Assembly: GCA_013350335.1 (NCBI GenBank)
Contig: CM023542.1
Span: 1,302,001-1,366,000, forward strand
Reading direction: 5' to 3'
Origin: Chimonanthus salicifolius
Taxonomy: Eukaryota; Streptophyta; Magnoliopsida; Laurales; Calycanthaceae
Length of the DNA stretch: 64,000 nucleotides
Both the position numbers and the translations under genes were made by a program. The notes below the pieces were generated by a model. The model was not told the DNA's origin, did not search any database, and saw only the letters and a program-made list of their open reading frames with translations. Below, one piece after another: positions 25,947 through 38,500 of the stretch (the first letter of the stretch is position 1; the number at the start of each line of letters is the position of its first letter).

Positions 25947-28900
25947 TCATTTGATTTCCTTAAATGGTATAAACTTCTTCCATGAAGTCAGTTCGGTAGG
26001 AAGTAAATCTTCATTACAAGAAATCACGGCTTCAGCCGTCAACTTTCCCAACCAACCATGGTAAAGCAAACCCCTCGAACCAAGTCCTCCAATGAACCAG
26101 TAACTACAACCAGTATTCTGACTGCTAAGTGCATCATCCAAGCATCCCAAAAGTGGCAAAGATCCAAGAGGAGTTAATGGTGGCATAGCCCTCACACCTG
26201 CCCTGGCTCCAGTGACAACCCATTTCCTTATACCTGGATACACAGAATATGCTTTCCGAATAACATCTTCGAGAGCAGCAGAACCTTCATCTTTCGACAC
26301 GCTTGAAGAGTAATTCTTCGATCCCCAATCCCATGTTGAGCCCATAGCCATATTACGTGGCCCTTGGACTGCAAGCCATGCATCAGATAGGATTGAGGGG
26401 CTGTGATCTCCATACTCTCCTCTGTAACAAGTAAAACTAGGAAATGAGACATTTGAAAACAAATTTCATACTGCACATCCGAAGAAATTGACCATCTTAC
26501 CCAACACCATTTGGCAAATGCAGGTGAGTGACAACACCTCTACACATTCTCAAAGGGAGCATGACTGCTTTGGCACCCAGACAGATTACAACTGCATTGT
26601 GTTTCCCTGCATATTTCAGTTGAAAGTTGTATCTCAAATATGAGTCATCGATTCAAATGCATGATTCATAAACCAAGATTGTCAATGACAAACACGCTCA
26701 TGTAAACCTGGTCACATGGAAGAGAAAGAACTCCCATTCTTTCTCTCTCTATCAAAAAATTCCTGAAATTCCCTCCAATTGAAACAAATTTTTTTTAAAA
26801 AAATTGATAAGAAACGTCCAGCAGGTGTATATCTACGCTATGGTCCATCCAGAAAAGCACTTGAGACATAATTGGATTCTCATAAATGTGCCACATGTGT
26901 TAAAAGTAAATTGAAGGGGAAAATGGTGAATGGGCACCATAACCTTGCTTATGTTATTACTATTATTCAGAATGCTCATAATGTTGTTGAAAATCACCTA
27001 CTAATTCAGAGAGACTGTTAACAGATCTCTTGTGCATGTACACTCCTTTTTCTTCACATCCTGATGCTGACAAATCTTTCACTAGGTTTTGGCAGGCTAA
27101 AAAGAGTGCCTGTTAAATGCAAGTGGTAAACCAACAAATTATTGATGTATGGACAGTGAAATCCATAGGGAAACAAGAAGGAAATATCAAAAGAGAGAAG
27201 CACAGTTGAACATAAAAGAAGGGATATACACAGACCTGAAGATAACGCTTTGGATGGATGTTCACAGCTTGGGGCATGTAAATAGCAGAGTTGAAAGGCA
27301 AATAGATGTTAGGGACAAGATTCTGAGCAACATCCTTATCTATCAAATCTAATCTGCAACTCCCAAGGCAGTTCTGAGCATTCTAATTATATTACAGATA
27401 ATTAAGATCGTTGCTAATTTGAAAGGAACTGACACAAGGCATCCCAATTTGTTATGATAAAGATGAAGGAAATACCTCCTTAAATATATCAGCATTTTTC
27501 TTATTTGCTGCTGGCCGTAAGATGCCCCTGGGGAGGATTAATATTGTCAAAGGTATTAGAAATGCAGGTTTCAATGAGTTAAAGGCACAAACTGAAAGGA
27601 AAAGCACATGTTCTGGAGACCAGCTCATCATGTATTAGGATATCCCAATTTGGATTTGACATGAGTTTTAATTTATAGCTATTGCCTCCTGACACCCACA
27701 ACAATCCTTTATCATGGCTGCTGAAAGGATAAATGAATGAGTTGGCTTTGACCTTAAGGGTTGTAGACAAATTTGCTTGAAAAGATTCCATTGTCTTCCT
27801 TTCCCTAGGCTTGCTGATCTACCCATCCCCCTTTTTTTCTTTTGAATATCTATCTCCTCGTCGGAATCACACCATTAGTAGACCTAAAAAGTATACTACT
27901 TAATGATCCATGAAATTTCTTCTAAATTTGAGTGTCCAAACTACTCTCCATCCAATCTCTTCCACACCATCCTTTATCAAAGCTTCTACATAAGTGATAT
28001 TGAAAAGAATCTTCAAAATGGAATTTAGTAGTTCATCCCCCACCCAAATGTTCTCCCAGACACTAATTTTAGTCCCATTCTAGACAAATACCTCCTTTCT
28101 TTCTTAATCAATTCTCCAGCCCCATTCTTCCATACAATTGATAATGTCTTTTTGTTGTCTAGTCTCCTCCTTTGATCAGCAGCCACTGCTTCTGTACATC
28201 CATTCTCCTCTCTATGTTTTGCTTTTATGAATTCGCTCGACAAGGTTTCCCCTTTCCTCACCAAGATTCCATCATAACTGTTCAAGAAAGTCCCAATTTT
28301 TTTATAATACAACTCACACCAAGAAAATTATTTTCAATTGATGATTTACCTCCTTCCTATTGTTTAGTGGAGTTCCATTTATCTCATTCCATCCTATAAG
28401 AATCCCTTAGGATCTTTCAAGCACATATGCCGCTGTAACTGGGATTTAAGAATAGGTAGCAGCTTAGCTAAAGTTGGTTTCTTGAGTGTAACCTGCCTAC
28501 CAAAAGATAAACAGGGTTTCTTCTAGTTGCCAATTTTTCATTTGAAACAGACCACTCAAATAATGCTTTAGTTATATGTTTCTTAGTTCTAGTGGCACCA
28601 CATCGCTATTGATTTGATCTTGCTATTTAAGATGATTACATATCATTCCATTTCAAAAAAAAAAAAAATTATTACCATCCCCATTGAAGGTACTTAAAAT
28701 CAATTTCAGCCTGAAGTAGGTAAATCTTTCATGCCTCTGGAATGGAGCAACCAACAAATAACCATGAAAATGTATAAAAATTAATCACCATCACAAAAGA
28801 AAAATGAAAGCGCACCTTCTCTGAACTAGTGGTCCATCAGAATTGTGTGCTGAATCTTGAGCTCCCAGATCTAAAGCTCTAGCATTTTCAGCTGCTTCAG

Positions 28901-31900
28901 CAATGCTTAACATGTTTAGACACTCTTTCCAGCACTCAGCTCCCATCCATAAAAGTTTTGCTGCCAGTTTGATTGGTGAGAAAGTAACACAGCACAAAAT
29001 GAAGATCATTTTTCATTACCCTGAATTTGCCAATCAACATTGAAAAGATCTGTCCAAAAAACAGTTCCACCCGAAGAATAAAAAAAAAACAGAGAGGTCT
29101 CCATGGAAGAAGGCAACAAAAAACACAAATTGGGCATGCTTTCATCCAATCACGTCCCAAATCAAAAACTAGAGAAATGAGAACCTTTAGGTGAGTAAGG
29201 GTGGAGAAGTCCACCAGCAACTCCAGATGCACCGCCCCCTATGCCAACTTCATCATAGATGTCAATATGTAACCGCATATCTCTTGGACTTTGCTGCACA
29301 TGTTACCATGGCACATATATAGCTTAAGTTGCTGGCAATACTTATCAATGTTTCAGAAGAAACAATAAAAATAGGGTGAAAGCAGTTGTTAAAGTATCAT
29401 CTCTCCTGCCATGGATGTGCAAAGGGAATAATAGAATTCACTGGGAGGCCTTACTATTAAAAGGAAATGGTGAACTTGTAGGTGGGGTATTTCATTGACA
29501 AAAGGTCCTATAATGGGGCTGACAAGTATGCCATAGCACACTTTACCAAGAGCTGGAAACATCGTATAAGTGGAAAATTTCATGATGGGCTCTACCCAAG
29601 TTTGGAAACTATAAAAAATCGACTAGATTTTTCAATGAGTTGAGTTAACTCAAAGATTTTGGTGAGTTTTGACAAAAAAGTCAAATATATTAAAATAGTA
29701 ATTAAAATTTTAAAAATGAGAAAAATGTGAAGACACTAGAAAAGAAAAAAAAAAGTCAAAAAATAGTTAAGAAATAGCAAAAAAGAGAAAATTAAGAAAA
29801 CAATAGAAAATTTGAGGATAAAAATAGAAAAAGAAATATGGGAGAAAAGGAATCAACAATGATAGACTATGATTAGCCAATTTATGCATGCTCCTTAGGA
29901 TGTATATCTCCAAGCAATGTTTTCTACACTATATTAAAGCTCATCCTGGCCAAGAACTTCTCTACATGGCTCAATTAAATCTCAAAGTCAAAGGTTATTC
30001 TGATGCAAACTAGGCCAGATCTACTAATGATAGACACCCAACTAATATATATATATTTGAAAAGTACTACTATATATTTTTGGGATCTCACTTGGTTTTT
30101 GACGAAGCAAGAAGCAAAATGTCATTGCCTACTCCAGTGTTCAGGTAGAATACAAAGCCATAGCGAACACTGCTTATGAACTTCTATGGTTCAAACTGTT
30201 TCTTACTGTATTGGGGTTTCTCCCCTTTTCAAATGCTCATAATGTTTTGTGAGAATTAAGTTGTCATCAATATTACTTCTAATTCGGTTTTTCATGAGCG
30301 TAGCAAGTACATTGAAAATTAAGTGTCACTTTCTTCGACAACATGTTTCTACTAGCAACATCGTTACTCCTTATTTATAGACCAAGATCAATAGGCAAAT
30401 ATGCTCATTAAAGCTACCTCTCATTTACAACTTGATCACTCGATCTATGTACCAACTTGAGTGAGAGTGTTGTAGTATCTTGTACCTATTTACGCAATTT
30501 TTTGTATAATAAGAAAATGTGTATATAAAATCATATGGTTTTACAAATCACAAAAAATGTAAGGTTCGCTTTCCGTTTTTGGTTGTAATCCTTGTCTATA
30601 ATTTCCATACTTCTGTACCTTTCTAATAGAAGGATATACAGTAAACTTTCTATAATGTAATACTCTATAAAGTTATAATCTGTCTAAAATAATATCGACA
30701 GCTGATCCCGACCTCGGGCCCATACAAATGTAATAAATATCTCTAACTCAGTACTCAATACATTCAAATAAAAATGTACTGCCCCAACCATTTTGTAAAG
30801 TAATATTCCATATATTCAGAATACAAAATTACTACAAAAAGTGAATAAGGCCCTTACAAACTACATCATCTAAACTCCAGAAAAGTAATATGAGATAAAC
30901 TTCCTCATTCTTTGGGACGGTCCAAGCTTTTTGTTCTCAATGAAGGATTTGTTTCCACGAAGAGAAGCCGAAAAGGCATTTTAATGATAGGTGAGAGTTT
31001 TAAGGAAATTTTTAGAAAGGAATACTGCTAGACTCCTCTAATTTAATAACCTCTATAATATAGTGCTCTTATTCAAAGATCACATCCATTAGATTTTTCA
31101 ATATTCAAAGATCAACAACCAAAATAGGGTCAGATTTGGATGGATTTTTTCTACAAAGGTTAGATCAACTCTAAATGGGTTCAAATTGGTATGGATAAAA
31201 TTTACCGAGATAGATGGGTATAAGGAGAGTGTGATTTCGGGCCTTAGTGAGTCCCAACATAGCAGTCCTTGTAGTGCTCTTAGGAAGGAAAGGTTTAGTC
31301 AAAGTCAACGGGCAGGCTTTTCTCTTCTTTGTTGGAGAGAGAAAAGTTAGGGGGTGCAACTTGGGCCATGTCTAACACAAGCCTGCATAAAAACCCAAAT
31401 TTTTTTAGTACGGTTAGGCCTATTTTCAGACCTAAAATATCAATCCCAAATTAGAATTCGGGTTTGGCCGAGCCTACTACATGAAAGCTCGAGACTGGTC
31501 CAGAAGTCAAAATTGCAGCAATAATTTATAAAATTTAAGTTTCTTTAATTAATATTTTATATAAATATAATATTTATGTAATATAATCGATATTTTAATA
31601 AAATAATACAAAAAAAAAAAAATCCATTTTTCGCTCAAATAAGTCTGAGCCCGAATAAACCCGCATATACATCTTGGGCTTAAAATTAGGCTCAGGTCCT
31701 ACAAATACAAGGACTCCGGTTTAACAAATTCGGATTAACCTGGGCAAGCTCAGGCAGCCCAAAACCCGGCCAGCCTCCTGAGTTCCGGCCACACACAGAG
31801 AGAGAACGAGAGAGAGAGAGACAGACCTTCAAGAGATGCCAAGCGACAGAGAGTCCAGCAAAACCAGCCCCAAGTACAGCATATCTGGACAGGTAATCAT

Positions 31901-32121
31901 ATGATTCGAATTCCTTGAAAGATATATATAATAATAATAATAATAACATAGAGACAGAAGCAAAGATGAAAGCGAGAAGTGGTAGAATAACAAGACCTGA
32001 GAGGAGGCTGTGAAGACGAAGAAGAAGATTGAGAGCGAATTGAGGAGAGTAAGTGTGCCTTCCATCGAGCTGGGGGGTTTTGAAATTGAATCTGCAGCAC
32101 TCTCATTCCCTGCTGCTGCAT
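25947..32121 (-). CDS. FAD-dependent oxidoreductase (DAO family), plastid-targeted
   Basis: This is a flavoprotein of the D-amino-acid/glycine oxidase fold; the substrate is unknown. It resembles the Arabidopsis FAD-dependent oxidoreductase family protein encoded, as I recall, by At5g48440. Nine exons in gene order: 32121-31997, 31884-31827, 29293-29185, 28960-28816, 27527-27476, 27382-27236, 27109-26998, 26606-26501, 26421-25947; all joins keep phase and give 442 residues. Residues 1-42 lack acidic residues and are Ser/Arg-rich, like a chloroplast transit peptide. The FAD fold begins YAVLGAGFAGLSVAWHLL (Gly47, Gly49, Gly52), then IDIYDE (71-76) and GIGGGASGVAGGLLHPYSPK. The C-terminus has the family segment GGLGSRGLLYHGWLGKL. 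In exon 2 the acceptor at 31885-31886 is the only one that keeps the Rossmann frame. Introns 2 and 4 hold retroelement relics. Confidence 0.88.
27790..28310 (-). mobile_element. L1-type LINE fragment in FAD-gene intron 4
   Basis: Minus-strand translation in broken frames gives phrases like RTFGWGMNY and then RMVWKRLDGE, corresponding to the 'W.D.W.G...L....P.L' region after the reverse transcriptase of plant L1 elements. Several stops show it is dead. It lies in the same orientation as the host gene. Confidence 0.45.
29970..30700 (+). mobile_element. Ty1-copia relic (RNase H end plus LTR start) in FAD-gene intron 2
   Basis: Plus-strand reading gives LKVKGYSDAN, then a broken RNase H core (the 'LVF' and 'KMSLPTPVF' region, then 'VFHERSKYIEN'), as at the C-terminus of copia Pol. 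Stops and frameshifts are frequent. After it comes a purine-rich stretch and TGTTGTAGTATCTTGTAC (about 30468), which looks like a 3' LTR start. It is antisense to the host gene. The 5' part of the element is missing. Confidence 0.6.
31918..31946 (+). repeat. (ATA/AAT)n microsatellite in FAD-gene intron 1
   Basis: About seven ATA trinucleotides lie just before exon 2 on the coding strand, where they form part of the T-rich tract of the short first intron. Confidence 0.75.
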
Positions 32122-32122
32122 C

Positions 32123-32155
32123 TCACTCTCTCTCAAGCGTCTTGCTCCAAAACAT
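32123..32155 (-). promoter_or_regulatory. Upstream ORF of 10 codons before the FAD-oxidoreductase start
   Basis: If the leader starts upstream of 32155, an ATG there opens a 10-codon frame (MFWSKTLERE) whose TGA ends one base before the main ATG at 32121. Such a tight arrangement could lower or gate translation. Transcript start data are not available here. Confidence 0.4.
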
Positions 32156-33441
32156 GCGAAATGCGGGGGTTAAAAAAAATCAGTCTATTCGTGTGTCACT
32201 GGAAAGAAGATTTTCAGTAAAAATGGTTCTGATAAAAAATAATAATGATAGATTTTTAAATGGGAAGTGATTTGTGAAACAACACTTTTATTTTAGGTGA
32301 ATTAAAAATATGTAAAATATTTATTTTGTCTAAATTTTTTTAATCCCCTTCTTCTCCTTCTCATTTGTTTGGATAAGATAGGTATTTCATCTAATTTTAG
32401 TGCACCAAGGATTAAAATATTGTACACCAATCAATTCTCTTTTTAAATAAATAATTAATTTTAGATTTACTTTTTTAAAATCCCGAGCTCAACTTAAATA
32501 AACGAGTTTGAGTTTGAATTTGAATAAGGATTTTTGTTGGACAACACGAGTTCGGATCTTTAAGTCCAAGCCCAATGGGCTTCAATGGGCTTTAAGTCAA
32601 TGCTCAAACCCAGCCTCAATTAAATAAAACAAAGTCCAAATCGATCTTAAGTGGGCTCAGGCTTAAAAAAATAAATGGGTTAAGTAAAAGCCTGAACTTG
32701 ATCCATTAGACAAAAATATTTGTCTAAGTACGTTTATTTAAATTGAGGTTGGACTCAAATTTTAACTTAAAGCCCGCTAATGCCCGTCGGATTCATAATT
32801 AATTGTACTTAGGCTTAAAAAATAAATGAGCTTAAAAGCTCGAGTCCAGACCGTTGAATAAAAAATCTTTGTCAAAACTCGTTTATATAGGTCGGGGCCA
32901 AGCTCGAGATTTTACTTAAAAACCTATAGATGCCCATCATGTACTAATTAACTATATTAAAATTGTCTGAAAATTATTAGATATTCATTTTCATTTTTCT
33001 ATTTTTTTGGCTATTATTGTAAAATTATAGATGTCTCGATTTTGTAACTTGTACATCCCATTTTTGTCTAAATGACCACTAAATAATTATACAATTACAT
33101 TAGAAATGAAGCCTAAATTTTTCTATATTTGCTTTAATTTTTTCAAATGTATGGGTGAGCCGGGCGTAACAAACCTGTATCGAGCGCACCAAAGTTTAAA
33201 AACCTAATTCTCACCCGATTGAAGAAGGTATGAATATAAAAAAGAAATGACATTCCCTGCTCATTCTTATCCAATAAAAAATAACCAAAATGTATACCGT
33301 TTTGGGGCTACAATTTTTGTTGTTCTTAATTTAATTTTTTTCTTAATTTATTAAAAATAATCATTTATTTCTTTTAGTTTTATACTTGATTTAAATAAGT
33401 TCATCCAAAGAATGCTGCTCATATGAGCGAATATAACAACA

Positions 33442-33637
33442 TACTCCCTCTGTCTCAATTTAGCTTGTCTTATATAAATTTTGGAATTGCTTTAAAATAG
33501 TTGTCTCATTTATATTAGAGTAGCATAAAGTTTGTTTAAAATGAACGAGATCACATAAAGTGCTAGCCTTATATAGAGAGTTTCTTAAAAAATACAAATA
33601 TTTCAAATGATACAACTAAAATGGAACGGAGGGAATA
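33442..33637. mobile_element. Stowaway-type MITE with TA duplication
   Basis: The element starts ctccctctgtctcaattt and ends aaaatggaacggagggaa, i.e. imperfect Tc1/mariner-type terminal inverted repeats (CTCCCTCYGTYYCA). It is flanked by TA at 33442-33443 and 33636-33637. It is about 192 bases and non-coding, the standard Stowaway layout. Confidence 0.82.
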
Positions 33638-33639
33638 AT

Positions 33640-33960
33640 AAATGTTGCATTTCCCTCTTACAGATTCCTTCTAATAAAACCAACTCTTTGACATTTTCCA
33701 CCAACCTATTCAAACGTTCTCCAACCACGGTAAAGATGAAGAGTTATAAAGGATCACCTTGCCAAAGTCCTCTTAAACCATTCACTAGAATGACACGAGG
33801 TACTTTCCACATAGGCTTTCATCCACATTCTCCACTTGATGCCACAACCTATTTTGGCCCATGCATTAACATACTTAGGACTTGGCCTTTCCTTCACCAA
33901 AGGGAAGCCTCTTAAGGTTTACAGTAAGAACACACTGGTCCAATAACTAAGCTTTTGGAA
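33640..33960 (-). mobile_element. L1-type LINE reverse-transcriptase fragment
   Basis: Minus-strand translation reads VLVNGLRGLWQGDPL, then FIFTVVGERLNRLVENV, closely following the RQGDPLSP block and the helix after it in plant L1 reverse transcriptase. A stop falls inside the block. The MITE lies directly beside it, perhaps inserted into the LINE. Confidence 0.65.
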
Positions 33961-34189
33961 CCTTGACTTCCCCTCCCTCCTATCTTCTTTGTACTTATTT
34001 GTTTCTTCACTATTCTCTTTTGTCTCTTTTATCACTACAAGGTTCTTTTCACTTCCTTTTTTGAGCTCCGAGGACTCCCCTCTGACACCTCAAAGCTTGG
34101 TTACATTGGCTAACTGGCTTTTGGACAAAATATTGGTTTAAAAAGGAATGCATAATGAAATGCCCGTCAATAGTGAAGTAGCAATATTT

Positions 34190-34610
34190 TTTTTTTGAAT
34201 TTATGTGTGAGAAAGCGCGACCTGCTATGTTGTATAGAGTTGAATGTTGGGTATGAAGAAAAGAAGATAATGGCAACAGAGATGTATATGCTGAAACGGG
34301 ATGTTTGGAGTAACATTATAGAACTACAAATAATTATACTAAAGGAACTCGCAAAGTAGCCTGATGAATGAGAAGATGTGAAAATGTCATTTAACATGGT
34401 TTGGAGATGTACATAGATGACTATAAACTACAGTACAAAAATTGAAAGCTCACAACGGCCCTGTAAAGAGTTGGATTGGTGGGGTAAGAAGGAACATGAT
34501 TGATTGTAGAGTGGAGAGTATTATATTTGAGAGTATTAACAAAATGATGGTAGTAATGAATGATTCTGTTTGCAAGTTCAAGCTCAACTTTAGCAGAACT
34601 TTTCACTGAA
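34190..34610 (+). mobile_element. RTE-type LINE C-terminal relic
   Basis: Plus strand: PAMLYRVECWV then, one frameshift later, MATEMYMLKRDVW and LTWFGDVHR. These match the end of RTE-clade Pol (LYG.ECW, EMRMLRWM, RLRWFGHVQR). Frameshifts and stops show decay. A T-run with 'gaatttatgtgtgagaaagcg' at the left edge resembles the SINE tail. Confidence 0.6.
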
Positions 34611-34611
34611 A

Positions 34612-35015
34612 GGATGGATTCTAATTGACTCTAGGTTTTGGATGGTTAGGGTCAATAAGAAGAGGCCAGCTATTATAGAAAATGATTCCTTTCACCATCG
34701 CATGGAATTTCTGGAAATAAAAAGATGATAGAATTTTCCAACACAAAGTGGTGGCAAGTTCTTCTCTACCGGCAACAATCATGTCTGTCCAGATTAATTG
34801 GAGCCTTGAGGAAGGAATTAAGTGGATTATTTGGAATCTGATCTCTAGCAGAAGGATTTTCAGGAAGCTTATCCTAAAAAGGGAGTGTTTTGTTATTGTG
34901 GTATATATGTGTTGATCCATGTAATCAGTCTTTTCTTTTGATGTTCACTTTCTAAGTGGGTATTTCTCTGTAAATTACACTTTCCTTTATAACAAAATCT
35001 AATACGAATGTCTCA
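34612..35015 (+). mobile_element. L1-type LINE 3' end
   Basis: Plus strand: IPFTIAWNFWK (one stop after it) then DRIFQHKVVA, matching the region after the zinc-binding domain in plant L1 ORF2. The trailing T/A-rich stretch ('gtaaattacactttccttta', 'aaaatcta') is a usual LINE 3' UTR. Confidence 0.55.
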
Positions 35016-35553
35016 AACCCCCCAAAAAGATGTACCTTAGAATTACAGCCCTATTTAAAGAACTAAGGAAATGTGTCTTTATGAAAGTAGAGGCCAATTT
35101 CCATCTTACTACCTATTTTTATTTTCCGGGCAGTTCAGATGATTCTGAGATCAGCAGAAAATATTGAAAAAGCAATGTCTTCATGTTCAGAATTTACAAT
35201 GTCAACCATAGAAAATCAAGTGCAGATTCACAATTCAGTGAAGTGGGAATATGCCTGTTGGATTCTTTAAACTAGTTGCAAAATGGTATGACACTCTTCT
35301 CTGAAACACAAATTGTATAATACATTAGGCCCAAAATGTCCTTTCAAATAGAAAATATACAAATGGATACATCCAAACTTGTCCTCCTATCGGACATTCT
35401 TTAAATAACAAACTAGTAATTATTATGTTCTGTCATTGCAGTATTAATTCTACAAATAAGCTACAGATCCATACAAACACAGACTATCACTTATTAGTTT
35501 ATTACCTTCTTATGTGAGAAGTATTGAATATGATTGTATATGAAGTGAAACCA

Positions 35554-38500
35554 TCATTGTTTTCTGTGCTGTGCCGACCCTGACAAAAGTCTCATTACAT
35601 CTTCCATGGATGGCCTATCAGATGGCATGCTCCTTGTGCAAAGCATAGCTACTTCGACGACCAGTTTTATCTCCTCTCTTAGTTCTTCAGTGACATCACC
35701 TTCATTCTCATCATAAATCTCTCTTAAAATGTTCTCTTTTGGTTTGCTATCAATACTTCCTCCCAAATGTAGCAGTCTTCCATTGGTTAAAATCTCCAAC
35801 AGTATTTCCCCAAAACTGAAGATGTCTCTATAGATCTCTTCTATATCTGTTTCTGGTTCTCCTGTTGAATGAGATGCATTAAGGATATATTATAACATAA
35901 ACTACTTAATTGCGCAAGATCAATTTATTTTATTTTATTTTTTGAAATAGTGTGCATGATGATGAATTCAAGTGTTGCAGGTGCAAGTAAATAGGAGAAG
36001 GGGGAGCCAAGCAAAGATTCATAATGTAGCAACCATGTGGAGAGAGAGAGAGAGAGAGAGAGGAGTAAATCATGATAGATTGTGTAGAATCTGTTGAAAC
36101 ATTTGATAATAAACACAACGGTCGTTGCTGATGTTCAGTATATATAAAAAATGTTGTTGCTAATGTTACTATTTGCTGATGCTAATATTATTATGATGCC
36201 TTCTTGTTGAAGATATCCCTGTTACTGTATAATTTGGATACAGGCAGTAGTGTCAAAAATTGAACACAGCCAAACACACACCCGCACCTCAATATCCCCT
36301 TAAAACCTGAAAATAGTAGCAGTTGTAGATTTTACTGTCAGACCTAACAAAAAAATTTATATATATAATACAATATCTCGAATTGGGGCCACTAGTCTAC
36401 AGATGTGTGTCCATATGTACCCACACAGCAAAATACCCAAGAAAGTGATATTTCCTAACTTGGTGATTTATTTTAACATTCTGAATTTCATTTAAATCTG
36501 AAAACCTTACATGATAAATTTCAGTAAAATGAGTACCAGACAAGCCAAGCATACCTGTGCCTAAGACAGACTCTATCTTCGAGTTCCTTACTGGAAGTGA
36601 GCCTCCATTCATCTGTGCCAGCCATTTTAGCCCGAATTCTGCCAAATGGGGCTCCATGTTTTCATCAAACATGATGTTGCCTGATCTAATAGCCCCATGG
36701 GGAATGGCAGGATGACAGTCGTGGTGAAGGTAGCAGAGCCCCCTTGCAATCCCAACTATGAGTTTGTACTTATCTGCCCATGTACTGATTACTGGATCGG
36801 TCTTCATACCCATTTTCTCTGCTAGGTTCCCGTTGGGTAAGTAATCATACAGAAGATAGACAACTTGTTTGTTGCTGCAGTATCCGAGCAATCTTACAAG
36901 GTTCCTGTGTCTGACATTGCCAATTTGTGTGATGAATTCCAACATCGGCCCCTGTTTCTTGGCCTCCCATGCAATTGTCTTTACTGCGACTGTTATCCCT
37001 GTGGGGAGAACTGCTTTGCAGAATGACGCTGATGATGGTGGTACCATTTCCATGGAATTACTGCAGCTCAAGCTCCTCAGAACATCATTCACTGTGAATT
37101 GAGGAAGCCCGGTAAATGGCACCATTCTCCATTCCCCTTCATTCCGTCTGCGAATAAACAAAATCACAGAAACTGAAATTATGATGAGCAAAACTGCCCC
37201 TGAGCACAGTAACAGGACCCATGTAAGTTTCTCTGTTCCCTTGCTCCCAAACCTCAAACCTGCTATATGGGGAATCTCCTTTGATTCAGGACATGCTTGC
37301 AGAGGTGCTCCACACAACCCTGGGTTTCCAACAAAAGCGTGTGCACCCATTGCTATGAAATGATCAGTTGAAGGGATAGAACCTGAGAGATTGTTGAAAG
37401 ACACGTTGAAGAGAATTAAGGTCGAAGAATTTGTGAATTTTGCTGGTATGGAACCTCCAAGTTCATTATGTGATAGGTCTACAACACTTAAAGTAGGAAT
37501 ACTAGCCAGCTCTGGAGGTATATTACCCATCAAACTATTGTTTGCCAAGTCCAATCTCTCAAGAACACGGCAACTGACTGTCCCTTGTGGGATTGCTCCT
37601 GACAGATTATTACCATTCAGTTCTATCTCAGAAACTGAGTTGCAGGATTCAAATGAAGGTAGATTGCCCGTAATGTTGCAGGAAGATGCTGAGAAGTTCT
37701 GTAGAAGTGGTAGAAACAATATCTTTTCAGGGACTGTGCCTCCAAGGCCTGGATTATTGGAGATGTTGAAGTACTGAAGGTTCTTAGCTTTGTATATCTC
37801 AGCAGGAATTCCCCCTGTGAACTGGTTCCTTGATAGATCCACGTAGGTTATATTTGAAAGAAGGCCAAATTTCAAGGGGACCTTACCGGAAAAGTAGTTG
37901 TCTTCAACACGGAGACGGATGAGAGAAGAGCAGTTGGACAGAACAGGTGATAGCTCACCTGTAAAATCGTTGGTGAAGAGCATGAGCTTGATTAGCTTAC
38001 CTCCTGCACAAAGGTCTGCCGGAACACTCCCTGTGAAGCTGTTTGTAGAAACGTCCACCCATTTCAACTGAGAGTTCCTCCCCAAGCTCTGAGGCAGTGG
38101 CCCAGAGAAGCGATTGTTCCATATGAGGAGAGCATCAAGGGCAGGGAGGTCTGCTATTCCTTGTGGAAGGGAACCACTCATATCATTGTACATGAGGCTG
38201 AGTAGGCGGAGGTTCTTCAACCCCGCAAAGCTCTCAGGTATCGACCCAGAGAGATGGTTATCAGACAGATCGATGTTCACAAACGAAGTGATATTGCCCA
38301 AGCTCAATGGGAGTGGACCTGTGAGTTGGTTTCTGAAGAGAAATAGAGATTGGAGGCTGCTGAGATTGCTGAGTTGGTTGGGGATTGGACCAGAGAGATT
38401 GGCCTGGGCAATATCGAGATACTGAAGCTTGCTCATATTCCCCAGCTGCCGGGGTATGCTACCATGGTAAAAATTATAGCCAATTTCCATATGGGTCACT

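Larger units (their letters stand above)
32200..35553. other. Intergenic region made largely of transposon relics
   Basis: Between the divergent FAD-gene start and the receptor-kinase 3' end there are 'cccgagctcaacttaaataaacgag'-type repeats (32480-32940), a Stowaway MITE (33442-33637), an L1 reverse-transcriptase fragment (33640-33915, minus), an RTE 3' relic (34190-34610, plus) and an L1 3' end (34612-35015, plus). No cellular gene was recognised. Confidence 0.65.

Noticed and set aside
31829..32136. Alternative start and splice choices for the FAD gene (read-through of exon 1; acceptor at ctttcaag before GAATTC)
   Set aside because: Only the acceptor after cctgtccag keeps the frame into YAVLGAGFAG; the 32136 frame starts at TTG, not ATG.
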